DNA of 25,832 nt. Source: Clostridiales bacterium mt11. GTDB taxonomy: Bacteria; Bacillota; Clostridia; Tissierellales; Tepidimicrobiaceae. The notes beneath the pieces were generated by a model. The model saw nothing but the letters and a program-made list of their open reading frames with translations, had not been told where the DNA came from and searched no databases. A program made the translations under genes and the position numbers. Where the stretch lies: contig LN874947.1 of the NCBI GenBank assembly GCA_001282665.1, forward strand, positions 606,705-632,536, read 5' to 3'. Positions 7,487 through 13,544 of this stretch are shown here, one piece after another. How positions within the stretch are numbered: position 1 is the stretch's first letter; each line of letters opens with the position of its first letter.

Positions 7487-7645
7487 TCAAATTTTTATAC
7501 CATTAGTATATTTTAAAACTAATTCCTCAATTTCTTCCTTACGGTTATGACACTCTTCAAAGGTTTTATTAATTGTTCCATTAGAAATATATTCCCTAGA
7601 AGGGCAATCGCCACAAAAATATTTAAGATAACATTCTTCACATTA
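7487..7645 (-). pseudogene. SPASM C-terminal tail of the maturase, separated by an in-frame TAA
   Basis: After the TAA at 7645-7643 the same frame stays open for 51 codons to TGA 7489-7487. It reads CEECYLKYFCGDCPSREYIS and further on a lone Cys in FEECHNRKE. This is the C-X2-C-X5-C-X2-C...C half of a SPASM iron-sulfur domain, whose first half (Cys330-X12-Gly-X4-Cys348) lies before the stop. The tail is therefore the displaced end of the maturase. Its conserved cysteines suggest the stop is recent, read through or a sequence error. Confidence 0.82.
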
Positions 7646-8815
7646 TTTATATTTAGATTTATCTGCTCTATTGGCATAGAATTTAGATAATTCTAAAAAT
7701 TTTTCTTTTCTCTTTTCAATTTCATCATGTACGTTACCTAATTCAAATTTATCTATTCCCATAAGTATTTGACAAGGATATATGTGACCTTGAGTATCAA
7801 CTGTAAAACTTGATGCTCCCATCCTGCAAAAAGATGACGTTGGATGTCTTTTTAATATTTCTTCTATGGAATACCTTGACTGTAAATAATCTTTATCAGC
7901 CTTATCTACAATAATAGAGGAGTCTCTAGACATAACATCTGACATCATTATATTAGATATTTTAAATCTCTCTTTAAAATAACTTCTTATATCTGAAGGG
8001 GACATTTCTTTACTTTGATGAACTCTTGTATAAGTTACCTGAACAGATTTAGGTTGATTATATTCTCTCAACAAGTCTAGATTTTTAGATACTATATCAA
8101 AAGAAGGACTTCCATCCTTATATTTTCTTAGCATATCTTGTATTTCTTTAGGTCCATCGCAACTCACAACAACACATATATCTGGATGTTCTTCCAATAA
8201 ATTAAGAAATCTTTTCATTTGTTCATGGCTTACTGCTAATCCTGATTCTATTGAAATCTGTGGTTTCTTAATTAGCTTCCCTTGTATAACTAGATCATCA
8301 ATAAAATCTATAGTTTCTTCAATAACATCAAGATTAAGAAGAGGTTCACCTCCTAAAAATTGGATATCGTATATTGAATTATACATTCTAGAAAACATTT
8401 CAATTGCTTTATAAGATGTTTCACTATTCATAAATGAAGGTTTTCCATAAGTACCACCATTTGCATAACAATAAACACAATTAAGATTGCATTGTTGAGA
8501 CACTAATAAACAAAGCCTGAAAATTCCTAGAGAATCTTCTTCAATATCTTGCTTATAATTCAGCATAAATTCTATTTCTTCTTTTAAGTCTAATACTCTA
8601 GATTTATTTTGGTTAAACCAGTTTTCTATTTCATTTTTAGAATTTACTTTTATTAAACTTATGAACAATTCAGTAGTTAAATAATCCAAAGCATATACGC
8701 TTAGAGAAGGCACATGCCATAATACAGCATTTCTATACTTTTTATTCTGCATAATATAAAAATCTTTTTCTAAACTTTCAAAATTAGATTTTAACAGTGT
8801 TAGAATTTCTTCCAT
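7643..8815 (-). CDS. Radical SAM/SPASM peptide maturase (truncated by a stop before its last Fe-S ligands)
   Basis: The 390-residue readable product has an N-terminal peptide-binding-like region (1-95), the radical SAM cluster motif C109-NLN-C113-VY-C116, the GGEP motif (155-158) and the start of a SPASM domain (Cys330 and Cys348). Such enzymes install thioether or other radical crosslinks in ribosomal peptides using S-adenosylmethionine and auxiliary 4Fe-4S clusters. A TAA after KSKYK removes the remaining cluster ligands, which continue in frame (442 codons in total). GGAAGGAGA precedes ATG 8815. The gene lies 118 bp downstream of a 31-residue Cys-containing peptide gene and upstream of an ABC exporter, giving the standard order of a small sactipeptide or ranthipeptide cluster. 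The enzyme class is firm; the product type and whether the truncated form works are not. Confidence 0.88.
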   Translation of the reverse strand: MEEILTLLKSNFESLEKDFYIMQNKKYRNAVLWHVPSLSVYALDYLTTELFISLIKVNSKNEIENWFNQNKSRVLDLKEEIEFMLNYKQDIEEDSLGIFRLCLLVSQQCNLNCVYCYANGGTYGKPSFMNSETSYKAIEMFSRMYNSIYDIQFLGGEPLLNLDVIEETIDFIDDLVIQGKLIKKPQISIESGLAVSHEQMKRFLNLLEEHPDICVVVSCDGPKEIQDMLRKYKDGSPSFDIVSKNLDLLREYNQPKSVQVTYTRVHQSKEMSPSDIRSYFKERFKISNIMMSDVMSRDSSIIVDKADKDYLQSRYSIEEILKRHPTSSFCRMGASSFTVDTQGHIYPCQILMGIDKFELGNVHDEIEKRKEKFLELSKFYANRADKSKYK

Positions 8816-8884
8816 TAATATTCTCCTTCCTCACTTAATTTTTATATATTTAATGAATATGATTAACTTTCAAATAATTATTAC

Positions 8885-8913
8885 AAAGTCTTTGACATAA
8901 TGTCAAAGACTTT
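8885..8913 (-). terminator. Perfect 13-bp stem-loop between precursor and maturase genes (attenuator or mRNA stabiliser)
   Basis: AAAGTCTTTGACA and its exact complement flank a TAA loop. It lies 20 bp after the precursor stop, before the maturase start. On the minus strand the stem is followed only by GTAATAATTATTT, not a clean T run, so partial termination or 3'-end protection is more likely than full termination. Either would give more precursor than enzyme, as is usual in RiPP operons. Confidence 0.6.
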
Positions 8914-8933
8914 ATAATAACTTGTTCTAGTAA

Positions 8934-9029
8934 CTAATCTTTTTCGTGACAGAATCCAAATGCAACTCCACATCCTCCCATCATTACTATGGAATCACCT
9001 TTATTATTCAACCTTACCATTCTATTCAT
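8934..9029 (-). CDS. Candidate RiPP precursor peptide (31 residues)
   Basis: A short frame reads MNRMVRLNNKGDSIVMM and then GGCGVAFGFCHEKD, ending at TAG 8936-8934. A GAGGTAGGAG ribosome binding region lies directly upstream; an internal ATG at 9020 (MVRLNNKG) is an alternative start with better spacing. The first half is polar and leader-like. A Gly-Gly pair precedes a core with two cysteines (C-X6-C). It is the first gene of the leftward cluster, just ahead of the radical SAM maturase, where a precursor is expected. By analogy with sactipeptides and ranthipeptides the cysteines would be thioether donors, and cleavage after GG would release a 12-residue core. I recognise no named precursor family, so the identity rests on position and composition. 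Confidence 0.68.
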   Translation of the reverse strand: MNRMVRLNNKGDSIVMMGGCGVAFGFCHEKD

Positions 9030-9070
9030 CTCCTACCTCAATAATTTAAAATTATTTTTATTTACTTTTT

Positions 9071-9089
9071 TGTCACTAGTCTTATGACA
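9071..9089. repeat. TGTCA-N9-TGACA inverted repeat in the RiPP leader
   Basis: TGTCACTAGTCTTATGACA lies 42 bp upstream of the precursor start. It shares AGTCTT(A)TGACATAAT with the stem-loop at 8885-8913 on the other side of the precursor gene. It is a possible protein-binding or RNA element; no function is assigned. Confidence 0.35.
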
Positions 9090-9248
9090 TAATACTTGTC
9101 TAATATCAATATATCTACAACTAATAATTTAAATAAAGTAAATCCTATGGCACCTAATATTATAAAAAATTATAATCATAAATTTTTACTAAGCAACCTT
9201 GAACGCATTTTTATTTTACGTTTATTTTCATATATGTTATTTACTTCT

Positions 9249-9277
9249 ATTATATAAGCTAAATTAGATATTTTCAA
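9249..9277 (-). promoter_or_regulatory. Promoter of the RiPP operon (minus strand)
   Basis: On the minus strand TTGAAA (9277-9272), a 17-bp spacer and TATAAT (9254-9249) make a good vegetative promoter, predicting an untranslated leader of roughly 215 bases before the precursor gene. The gene-free stretch 9030-9482 also holds the element at 9278-9293 and the regulator's own promoter. I see no other gene in it. Confidence 0.72.
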
Positions 9278-9293
9278 CCAGATTCAGATCTGG
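9278..9293. promoter_or_regulatory. Putative activator site upstream of the RiPP promoter
   Basis: CCAGAT-N4-ATCTGG is a perfect inverted repeat touching the upstream edge of the -35 box. Together with the -35 box it belongs to a stretch of about 24 bp (9272-9295) repeated with two mismatches at 10622-10645, again next to a TTGAAA-N17 promoter. That position is typical of an activator site. The adjacent XRE-TPR regulator is the obvious candidate to bind it. Confidence 0.65.
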
Positions 9294-9399
9294 ATTTCCT
9301 TAGAAAAATTTTCCTATTACTATTAAGACTATTTACTAGGATACTAATTATCTTCTTCAATATATCTTAAAGTAGCATTGTTTTCTCATTCCCTCATCC

Positions 9400-9427
9400 T
9401 TTACTTATTTTTCATTTCATTTATAAT
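9400..9427 (+). promoter_or_regulatory. Promoter of the second XRE-TPR regulator
   Basis: TTTACT (9400-9405), 16 bp and TATAAT (9422-9427) lie about 70 bp before the coding start. This promoter lacks the CCAGAT element, so regulator expression may be constitutive, as for many Rgg/PlcR-type receptors. The region is very AT-rich, so chance matches are possible. Confidence 0.45.
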
Positions 9428-9494
9428 ATATAATAAATAAGTAAATTTAAATTAAGTTTATTCTTAGCTTAATTCTAAGGAGGTGTCAAATATC

Positions 9495-10406
9495 TTGTAT
9501 TATAATCTTCAAGGTTTTGGGGAAGAAGTACGTAGCATTAGAAATAACCTAAAACTAACCCAAAAAGATGTATACGAACTATCTAGTGTTCATGTAGATA
9601 CTTTGCGAAAAATCGAACACGGTAAAGTAATGCCCATACAAGAAACTTTAGACTTACTTTCTCCTATATTTAAAAAAGATTTAAATAAACTTTTGCTAGA
9701 TTACAGACTAAATGATTATTCTACCTTTCAAGAAATAAGAAATAGATTAGAATCAAAAATAGATAGAGACGAATATCAAACCTTATCAGTAGAATTAAAT
9801 GATTTAAAAACTTTGCTCAATAACGAATCTAATACTTATTTCACGAATCTGATAAATCAACTCATATTATTAATAGAATCCATAATATTAAGTAAAGAAT
9901 ATAGTAATTTTAATAAATCTTTTGATAAATTAATCGAAGCTATTAAAATTACTACACCTGACTTTTCACTAGACAGCTATAAATCTTTTATATATAATTC
10001 TACAGAACTAAGAATCTTAATGAATATGGCTCTTGTATTAGATGAAATTGAATCTATAGAAAAAAGTCTTAAAATAATGGAATTCTGCATGGAAATAGTT
10101 GATTCGAATGAAAGGCTTTATCCTAAAATATGCTATAACTTGTCCTATACTTATCATAGACTTGATATGCATAAAAGTGCTTTAAAGTATTCTGACTTGG
10201 GCATAGAGTATTGTAATAAACATAGGGATTATAATGGATTAAATCTTTTATACTTTAGAAAAGGTATTGCTGAGTATCTTATTGGATATGAATCGTATAT
10301 GGATTCTCTTAAAAAGTGTATATATCTTTGTGAAATATTAGGTCAATATGAATTGAAAAACATGGTTATAAAAAGTTGTAAAGATTTCTATAATATAGAT
10401 ATTTAA
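9495..10406 (+). CDS. XRE-family regulator with TPR-like C-terminus (Rgg/PlcR-type peptide receptor)
   Basis: The product (about 303 residues) carries an N-terminal helix-turn-helix (about residues 8-62: GEEVRSIRNNLKLTQKDVYE...DTLRKIEHGKVMP) followed by about 240 residues of helical, TPR-like sequence (for example YPKICYNLSYTYHRLDMHKS and SDLGIEYCNKHRDYNGLNLL). Size and layout match Rgg/PlcR proteins, which bind short imported peptides and activate nearby operons. The frame opens at GTG 9483, but AAGGAGG (9477-9483) overlaps it, so TTG 9495 is the more plausible start. It diverges from the RiPP operon and converges stop-to-stop with a 47-residue secreted-peptide gene (10550-10407), the organisation seen for receptor-pheromone pairs. 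It has little resemblance to the 3146 regulator outside the helix-turn-helix. Its targets are inferred to be the two CCAGAT-type sites. Confidence 0.87.
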   Translation: MYYNLQGFGEEVRSIRNNLKLTQKDVYELSSVHVDTLRKIEHGKVMPIQETLDLLSPIFKKDLNKLLLDYRLNDYSTFQEIRNRLESKIDRDEYQTLSVELNDLKTLLNNESNTYFTNLINQLILLIESIILSKEYSNFNKSFDKLIEAIKITTPDFSLDSYKSFIYNSTELRILMNMALVLDEIESIEKSLKIMEFCMEIVDSNERLYPKICYNLSYTYHRLDMHKSALKYSDLGIEYCNKHRDYNGLNLLYFRKGIAEYLIGYESYMDSLKKCIYLCEILGQYELKNMVIKSCKDFYNIDI

Positions 10407-10550
10407 TTAAGCTAAAACATCTTCTACTTCATAGCTATTCCATTTTATTAAATCCTCTTCCCCAGATATAAGTATATTATTTTGTTTTTTGGGTTCAATA
10501 ATAAATAATGTCATAATAATAGTCATTGTAAATAAAAATCTTTTAAACAT
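10407..10550 (-). CDS. Small secreted peptide, candidate pheromone precursor for the 9495 regulator
   Basis: This 47-residue product starts MFKRFLFTMTIIMTLFIIEP, a basic-hydrophobic signal-like N-terminus, and ends KWNSYEVEDVLA. GAGGGGGTG is a strong ribosome binding site before ATG 10550. The stop codon (10409-10407) abuts the regulator stop (10404-10406). Its promoter (10599-10627) carries the same upstream element as the RiPP operon, as expected for an autoinducing pheromone gene. The segment encoding WNSYEVE is identical over 24 nucleotides to part of the lipoprotein gene at 15463-16287. No known family is recognised. Alternatives are a small membrane protein or an immunity peptide for the RiPP. 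Confidence 0.68.
   Translation of the reverse strand: MFKRFLFTMTIIMTLFIIEPKKQNNILISGEEDLIKWNSYEVEDVLA
10421..10444. repeat. 24-bp exact match to the lipoprotein gene
   Basis: These bases are identical to 15906-15929, and both lie in coding sequence on the minus strand in the same reading frame (WNSYEVE). An exact match this long is very unlikely by chance in 26 kb, so common origin or capture of a fragment is probable. Confidence 0.8.
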
Positions 10551-10598
10551 TATTTCACCCCCTCATTTATTTTCAATATACAAACTCTATTTACTTTC

Positions 10599-10627
10599 AT
10601 AATATCCAACAAAAACTCTAATTTCAA
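10599..10627 (-). promoter_or_regulatory. Promoter of the small-peptide gene (minus strand)
   Basis: On the minus strand TTGAAA (10627-10622), a 17-bp spacer and TATTAT (10604-10599) lie about 50 bp upstream of the 47-residue peptide gene. The -35 sequence and spacing are the same as in the RiPP promoter at 9249-9277. Confidence 0.7.
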
Positions 10628-10643
10628 CCAGATTCAAATCGGG
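10628..10643. promoter_or_regulatory. Putative activator site upstream of the peptide-gene promoter
   Basis: CCAGATTCAAATCGGG is the counterpart of 9278-9293, with two changes. It touches the -35 box in the same way. On the minus strand both sites read ATCC-GAT-TGAATCTGG followed by TTGAAA. Confidence 0.63.
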
Positions 10644-10652
10644 ATAGTTTTA

Positions 10653-10690
10653 AATAAATAAAATCCCTATTTCTAGGGATTTTATTTATT
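10653..10690. terminator. Bidirectional hairpin terminator of the GntR-ABC operon
   Basis: A perfect 17-bp stem, AATAAATAAAATCCCTA against its complement, closes on a TTTC loop. It overlaps the stop codon of the permease gene and insulates that operon from the peptide-gene promoter 10 bp away. Confidence 0.85.
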
Positions 10691-11513
10691 ACAAATCTAT
10701 TTTATTTTCAATTATATATCCAGTGCCTAAGAAAGACAAAACTCCTATTGCTATACTATATATAAATCCTGCAATATTTAAAAAGCTGTGTCCCATATCT
10801 CCTGTTATCATCAAACCTTGATTTGCATTTACAGTTATGCCTAAATGATAGCCTAATATATCCATAGTACTAACTTTAAATGTATTTAAATCTATATAAT
10901 AAGGTAACGCCGTTGCTATTTTTACTTGACCATAAGCTATTATTCCACTCAATACTAAAAATATTATAAACCAAAGTCCGCCAATCTTTTTGTTCCTAAA
11001 AGTAACCCTACTAAGAGCCATGGAAAAGTATATCAGTATCAATGTATTAACTCCACCTATAAAACCCATAGTTAATATGACCACTAGTTCTTTGCTAAAT
11101 ACAGAAAATATCTGTGAAAAGTCTATGGTATTATATTCTATTGGTACAAATTTCATCATCATAAGAATGTTATAACTTCCTACTACAAATCCTAATAATA
11201 AAAACCATATTATAGCTACTATAAGTTTAGCCCCTAATATCTGATTACCAGTTAAAGGTAGTGTAAATGTCAAATACCCTCTATCTTCATATAGTTCTTT
11301 TCTAAAAGAACCTACGATGTATAAAAATGTTGTTAAAGCTGTACCAAACATAACTAAAGATGATAATCCTACCATAGTTGCACCAAAAGCTGAAGGCTCA
11401 TTCACACTATCTACATAAACGTATATTCCTGTTATAAGTATTAGGACTAATGCTAATACTCCTAAAATAAATTTATAAGATCCTTTTATTTCATACTTTA
11501 TATATCTACCCAT
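10689..11513 (-). CDS. ABC-2 type membrane permease of the GntR-linked transporter
   Basis: This 274-residue integral membrane protein has about six hydrophobic segments (for example YKFILGVLALVLILITGIYV and FIIFLVLSGIIAYG). It is the third gene of a GntR-ATPase-permease operon and begins 10 bp after the ATPase stop. AGGAGGG precedes ATG 11513 (MGRYIKYEIK); the longer frame to 11555 would overlap the ATPase and has no ribosome site. It should form the membrane channel for the ATPase at 11524. The substrate cannot be read from the sequence; YtrABC-like systems respond to cell-wall-active peptides or have unknown cargo. With a RiPP cluster next door, a role in peptide resistance is possible but unproven. 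Confidence 0.82.
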   Translation of the reverse strand: MGRYIKYEIKGSYKFILGVLALVLILITGIYVYVDSVNEPSAFGATMVGLSSLVMFGTALTTFLYIVGSFRKELYEDRGYLTFTLPLTGNQILGAKLIVAIIWFLLLGFVVGSYNILMMMKFVPIEYNTIDFSQIFSVFSKELVVILTMGFIGGVNTLILIYFSMALSRVTFRNKKIGGLWFIIFLVLSGIIAYGQVKIATALPYYIDLNTFKVSTMDILGYHLGITVNANQGLMITGDMGHSFLNIAGFIYSIAIGVLSFLGTGYIIENKIDL

Positions 11514-11523
11514 ATTATCCCTC

Positions 11524-12222
11524 CTATTCTCCAAATATTTCCTTGTAAATATCATCTATCTGTTTACCTTTTTCTTCTCTTAAAGATTCAGCATTTCCTT
11601 CAAGGACTACTTCACCATCTCTAAGGAATATTACATCATCAAATAAGCTTTCCATATCCCTTACCAAATGTGTGGTTATAAGCATAGAGCTATTTTCGTT
11701 ATAATTATTTATTATTGCATCGAGGATTTTATCCCTTGCTACTGGGTCTACTCCTGCAATTGGTTCATCTAGTATATATAGTTTAGCATTTCTTGAGAGT
11801 ACCAAAGATAAATTTAACTTTTCATGCATCCCCTTTGAAAGAGATGTTATCTTCATACTCTTTTCTAATTTCATAAAATCCAATAGTTCTTCAAATTTCT
11901 TTTCATCAAAATCAGAATAAAAATCTTTATAGAACTTACCAGCTTCTTCTATAGTCATCCAATTGTATAAGAAATTTCTATCTGGTAAATATGAAACTAT
12001 TGATTTAGTATATACTCCTACATTATGTCCATCTATAAGGACTTCTCCTTTAGATTCTCTCAACAAACCAGTTAATATCTTAATCAAAGTGGTTTTTCCA
12101 CTGCCATTTGGTCCTAGTATGCCTACTACTTTTCCTTCTTCTATATTTAGATTTAAATCATCTAATGCCCTCTTATTAAAATAATTTTTAGTAAGACCTT
12201 TTATTTCAACGATATTTTTCAT
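11524..12222 (-). CDS. ABC transporter ATP-binding protein
   Basis: This 232-residue ATPase shows GPNGSGKTT (Walker A, 37-45), TSLSKGMHEKL (signature region, ~127-136), LYILDEPIAGVDP (Walker B, 148-160) and TTHL (H-loop). The single-domain form and close linkage with the 10689 permease mark an ABC-2 importer or exporter pair. Start ATG 12222 overlaps the stop of the GntR gene in an ATGA arrangement, so the two are translationally coupled; AAGGAGGAG is the ribosome site. The frame could extend to 12246, but that would run into the regulator gene without a ribosome site. Confidence 0.93.
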   Translation of the reverse strand: MKNIVEIKGLTKNYFNKRALDDLNLNIEEGKVVGILGPNGSGKTTLIKILTGLLRESKGEVLIDGHNVGVYTKSIVSYLPDRNFLYNWMTIEEAGKFYKDFYSDFDEKKFEELLDFMKLEKSMKITSLSKGMHEKLNLSLVLSRNAKLYILDEPIAGVDPVARDKILDAIINNYNENSSMLITTHLVRDMESLFDDVIFLRDGEVVLEGNAESLREEKGKQIDDIYKEIFGE

Positions 12223-12587
12223 TCTCTCTCCTCCTTTTCTATCCATTCTGATATTATATCCATTATCTCATTAGAGTTAAACCCCAATTTCTTCATTTCC
12301 ATTAAAAACCCATTAACTACATCCGTAGCCATGCTCTTTTTTAGCTCTTTGATTATCTCCGTATCTTCCGTAACAAAAGTTCCCATTCCTCTCTGTGTAA
12401 AGACTAAATCTTCTCTTTCCAATTCCTGATATGTTCTCTGTATAGTATTAGGATTAACTTTTAATTCCTTTGAAAGCTCTCTTACTGATGGCAATTTATC
12501 ACCTCCACTAATCTCTCCTGAAGTCATCTTTCCTTTTATCAAATTCATAATTTGAATATATATTGGTAGATTTTCATTAAATTCCAT
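12219..12587 (-). CDS. GntR family transcriptional regulator, YtrA subfamily
   Basis: This 122-residue product has a winged helix at about 8-75 (PIYIQIMNLIKGKMTSGEIS, LPSVRELSKELKVNPNTIQR, and RGMGTFV in the wing). The short C-terminal helical tail of about 45 residues, without a large effector domain, is typical of the YtrA subgroup. Such proteins repress their own ABC operon until a cell-envelope signal appears. The palindromic operator in its promoter (12636-12654) fits autorepression. It is first in the operon and overlaps the ATPase gene by 4 bp. A GGAGGTG ribosome site precedes ATG 12587. Confidence 0.92.
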   Translation of the reverse strand: MEFNENLPIYIQIMNLIKGKMTSGEISGGDKLPSVRELSKELKVNPNTIQRTYQELEREDLVFTQRGMGTFVTEDTEIIKELKKSMATDVVNGFLMEMKKLGFNSNEIMDIISEWIEKEERE

Positions 12588-12629
12588 ATTTTCACCTCCA
12601 TTGTTCTAATGTTCTGGTGTGTTAAATAT

Positions 12630-12658
12630 ATAGTACACCAATATTCTATTGGTGTCAA
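12630..12658 (-). promoter_or_regulatory. Promoter with embedded GntR-type operator
   Basis: On the minus strand TTGACA (12658-12653), 17 bp, TACTAT (12635-12630). The spacer is almost entirely a palindrome, CACCAATA-N3-TATTGGTG (12636-12654), extendable by one base each side. A further half-site pair, TGGTGT (12615-12620) and ACACCA (12635-12640), lies at the transcription start. A bound repressor here would block polymerase directly. Confidence 0.82.
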
Positions 12659-12669
12659 TAGTTTATTAA

Positions 12670-12702
12670 AAAAATCTTGTGCCTTTCGGTCACAAGATTT
12701 TT
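12670..12702. terminator. Hairpin terminator after proC
   Basis: AAAAATCTTGTG and CACAAGATTTTT pair around a 9-base loop CCTTTCGGT. It overlaps the proC stop and ends the typA-to-proC transcript. It is symmetrical enough to work in both directions. Confidence 0.88.
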
Positions 12703-13507
12703 ATTTGGACATTTCCCTTGATTTGTCTGCACAAACTCTCATAGCTTCAATAATAGCTGTCCTAAAACCATTTTCTTCTAATGAAGCCACAGCTTCTATG
12801 GTAGTCCCTTTAGGAGAACAAACATTATCCTTTAATATTCCTGGATGAACGCCTGTCTTGAGTACCATCTTTGCTGAACCTAATACCGCCTGAGAAGCAA
12901 ATTTATATGCTGATTTTCTAGTCATTCCTTCCATTACTGCTGCATCTGCCATAGCTTCTATCATAATATATACATAAGCTGGTGATGATCCGCTTACAGC
13001 TGTAACTGCATCCATTAAACTTTCTTCTACAATTTCTGTTTCTCCAAAGCTATTAAATATGCTAATCACTTCATCTATTTCATCTTCTCCAACTTCTTTA
13101 TTTAAAGATATAGCGGTCATCCCTTCCCCTACCATAGCTGGTGTGTTGGGCATTGCCTTTACTATCTTTGTCTTCCTATGGAACTTATTTTCCATATATT
13201 CCATACTAATACCTGCAGCTATACCAATGATTATTACATCCTTTTTAACATCGTCCTTTATCTCATCTATTACCGATTCATATCTATTCGGCTTTACTGC
13301 TAATATCAATATATCAGCTATACTTGCCATTTCGACATTATTAGTTGTTGTTTTTATATTATAAATACCTTGAACTCTCTTGACCGTTTCTTCTGTAGCT
13401 GCTGATGCAATAATATTGTCTTTTGATACTAGATTGGATTTTAGTATTCCACCAATCATGGCTTGGGCCATATTTCCACAGCCAATAAAACCTATAATTT
13501 TATCCAT
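12701..13507 (-). CDS. proC: Pyrroline-5-carboxylate reductase
   Basis: The enzyme reduces 1-pyrroline-5-carboxylate to proline with NAD(P)H, the last step of proline synthesis in the cytoplasm. The N-terminal Rossmann motif GFIGCGNMAQAMIGG, the KP region (LAVKPNRYE), MPNTPAMVGEGMTA and the C-terminal block AVSGSSPAYVYIMIEAMADA through GTTIEAVASLE are all present. At 268 residues it is the family's usual length. The frame starts at ATG 13513, but GTGAGGG directly abuts that codon, so ATG 13507 (MDKIIGF) with six bases of spacing is preferred. It is the last gene of the leftward typA-cls-lipoprotein-aminotransferase-flippase run. Confidence 0.96.
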   Translation of the reverse strand: MDKIIGFIGCGNMAQAMIGGILKSNLVSKDNIIASAATEETVKRVQGIYNIKTTTNNVEMASIADILILAVKPNRYESVIDEIKDDVKKDVIIIGIAAGISMEYMENKFHRKTKIVKAMPNTPAMVGEGMTAISLNKEVGEDEIDEVISIFNSFGETEIVEESLMDAVTAVSGSSPAYVYIMIEAMADAAVMEGMTRKSAYKFASQAVLGSAKMVLKTGVHPGILKDNVCSPKGTTIEAVASLEENGFRTAIIEAMRVCADKSREMSK

Positions 13508-13544
13508 ATCCATCCCTCACAAATATAATTGACTTACATTTATA

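Noticed and set aside
9060..9200. Minus-strand hydrophobic frame (ILGAIGFTLFKLLVVDI...) in the RiPP leader
   Set aside because: It has no start codon or ribosome site and in-frame stops just upstream. It could be a remnant but cannot be supported as a gene.
9483..9494. GTG 9483 as the start of the second XRE-TPR regulator
   Set aside because: The GTG is part of the AAGGAGG ribosome site itself, so TTG 9495 is more plausible.
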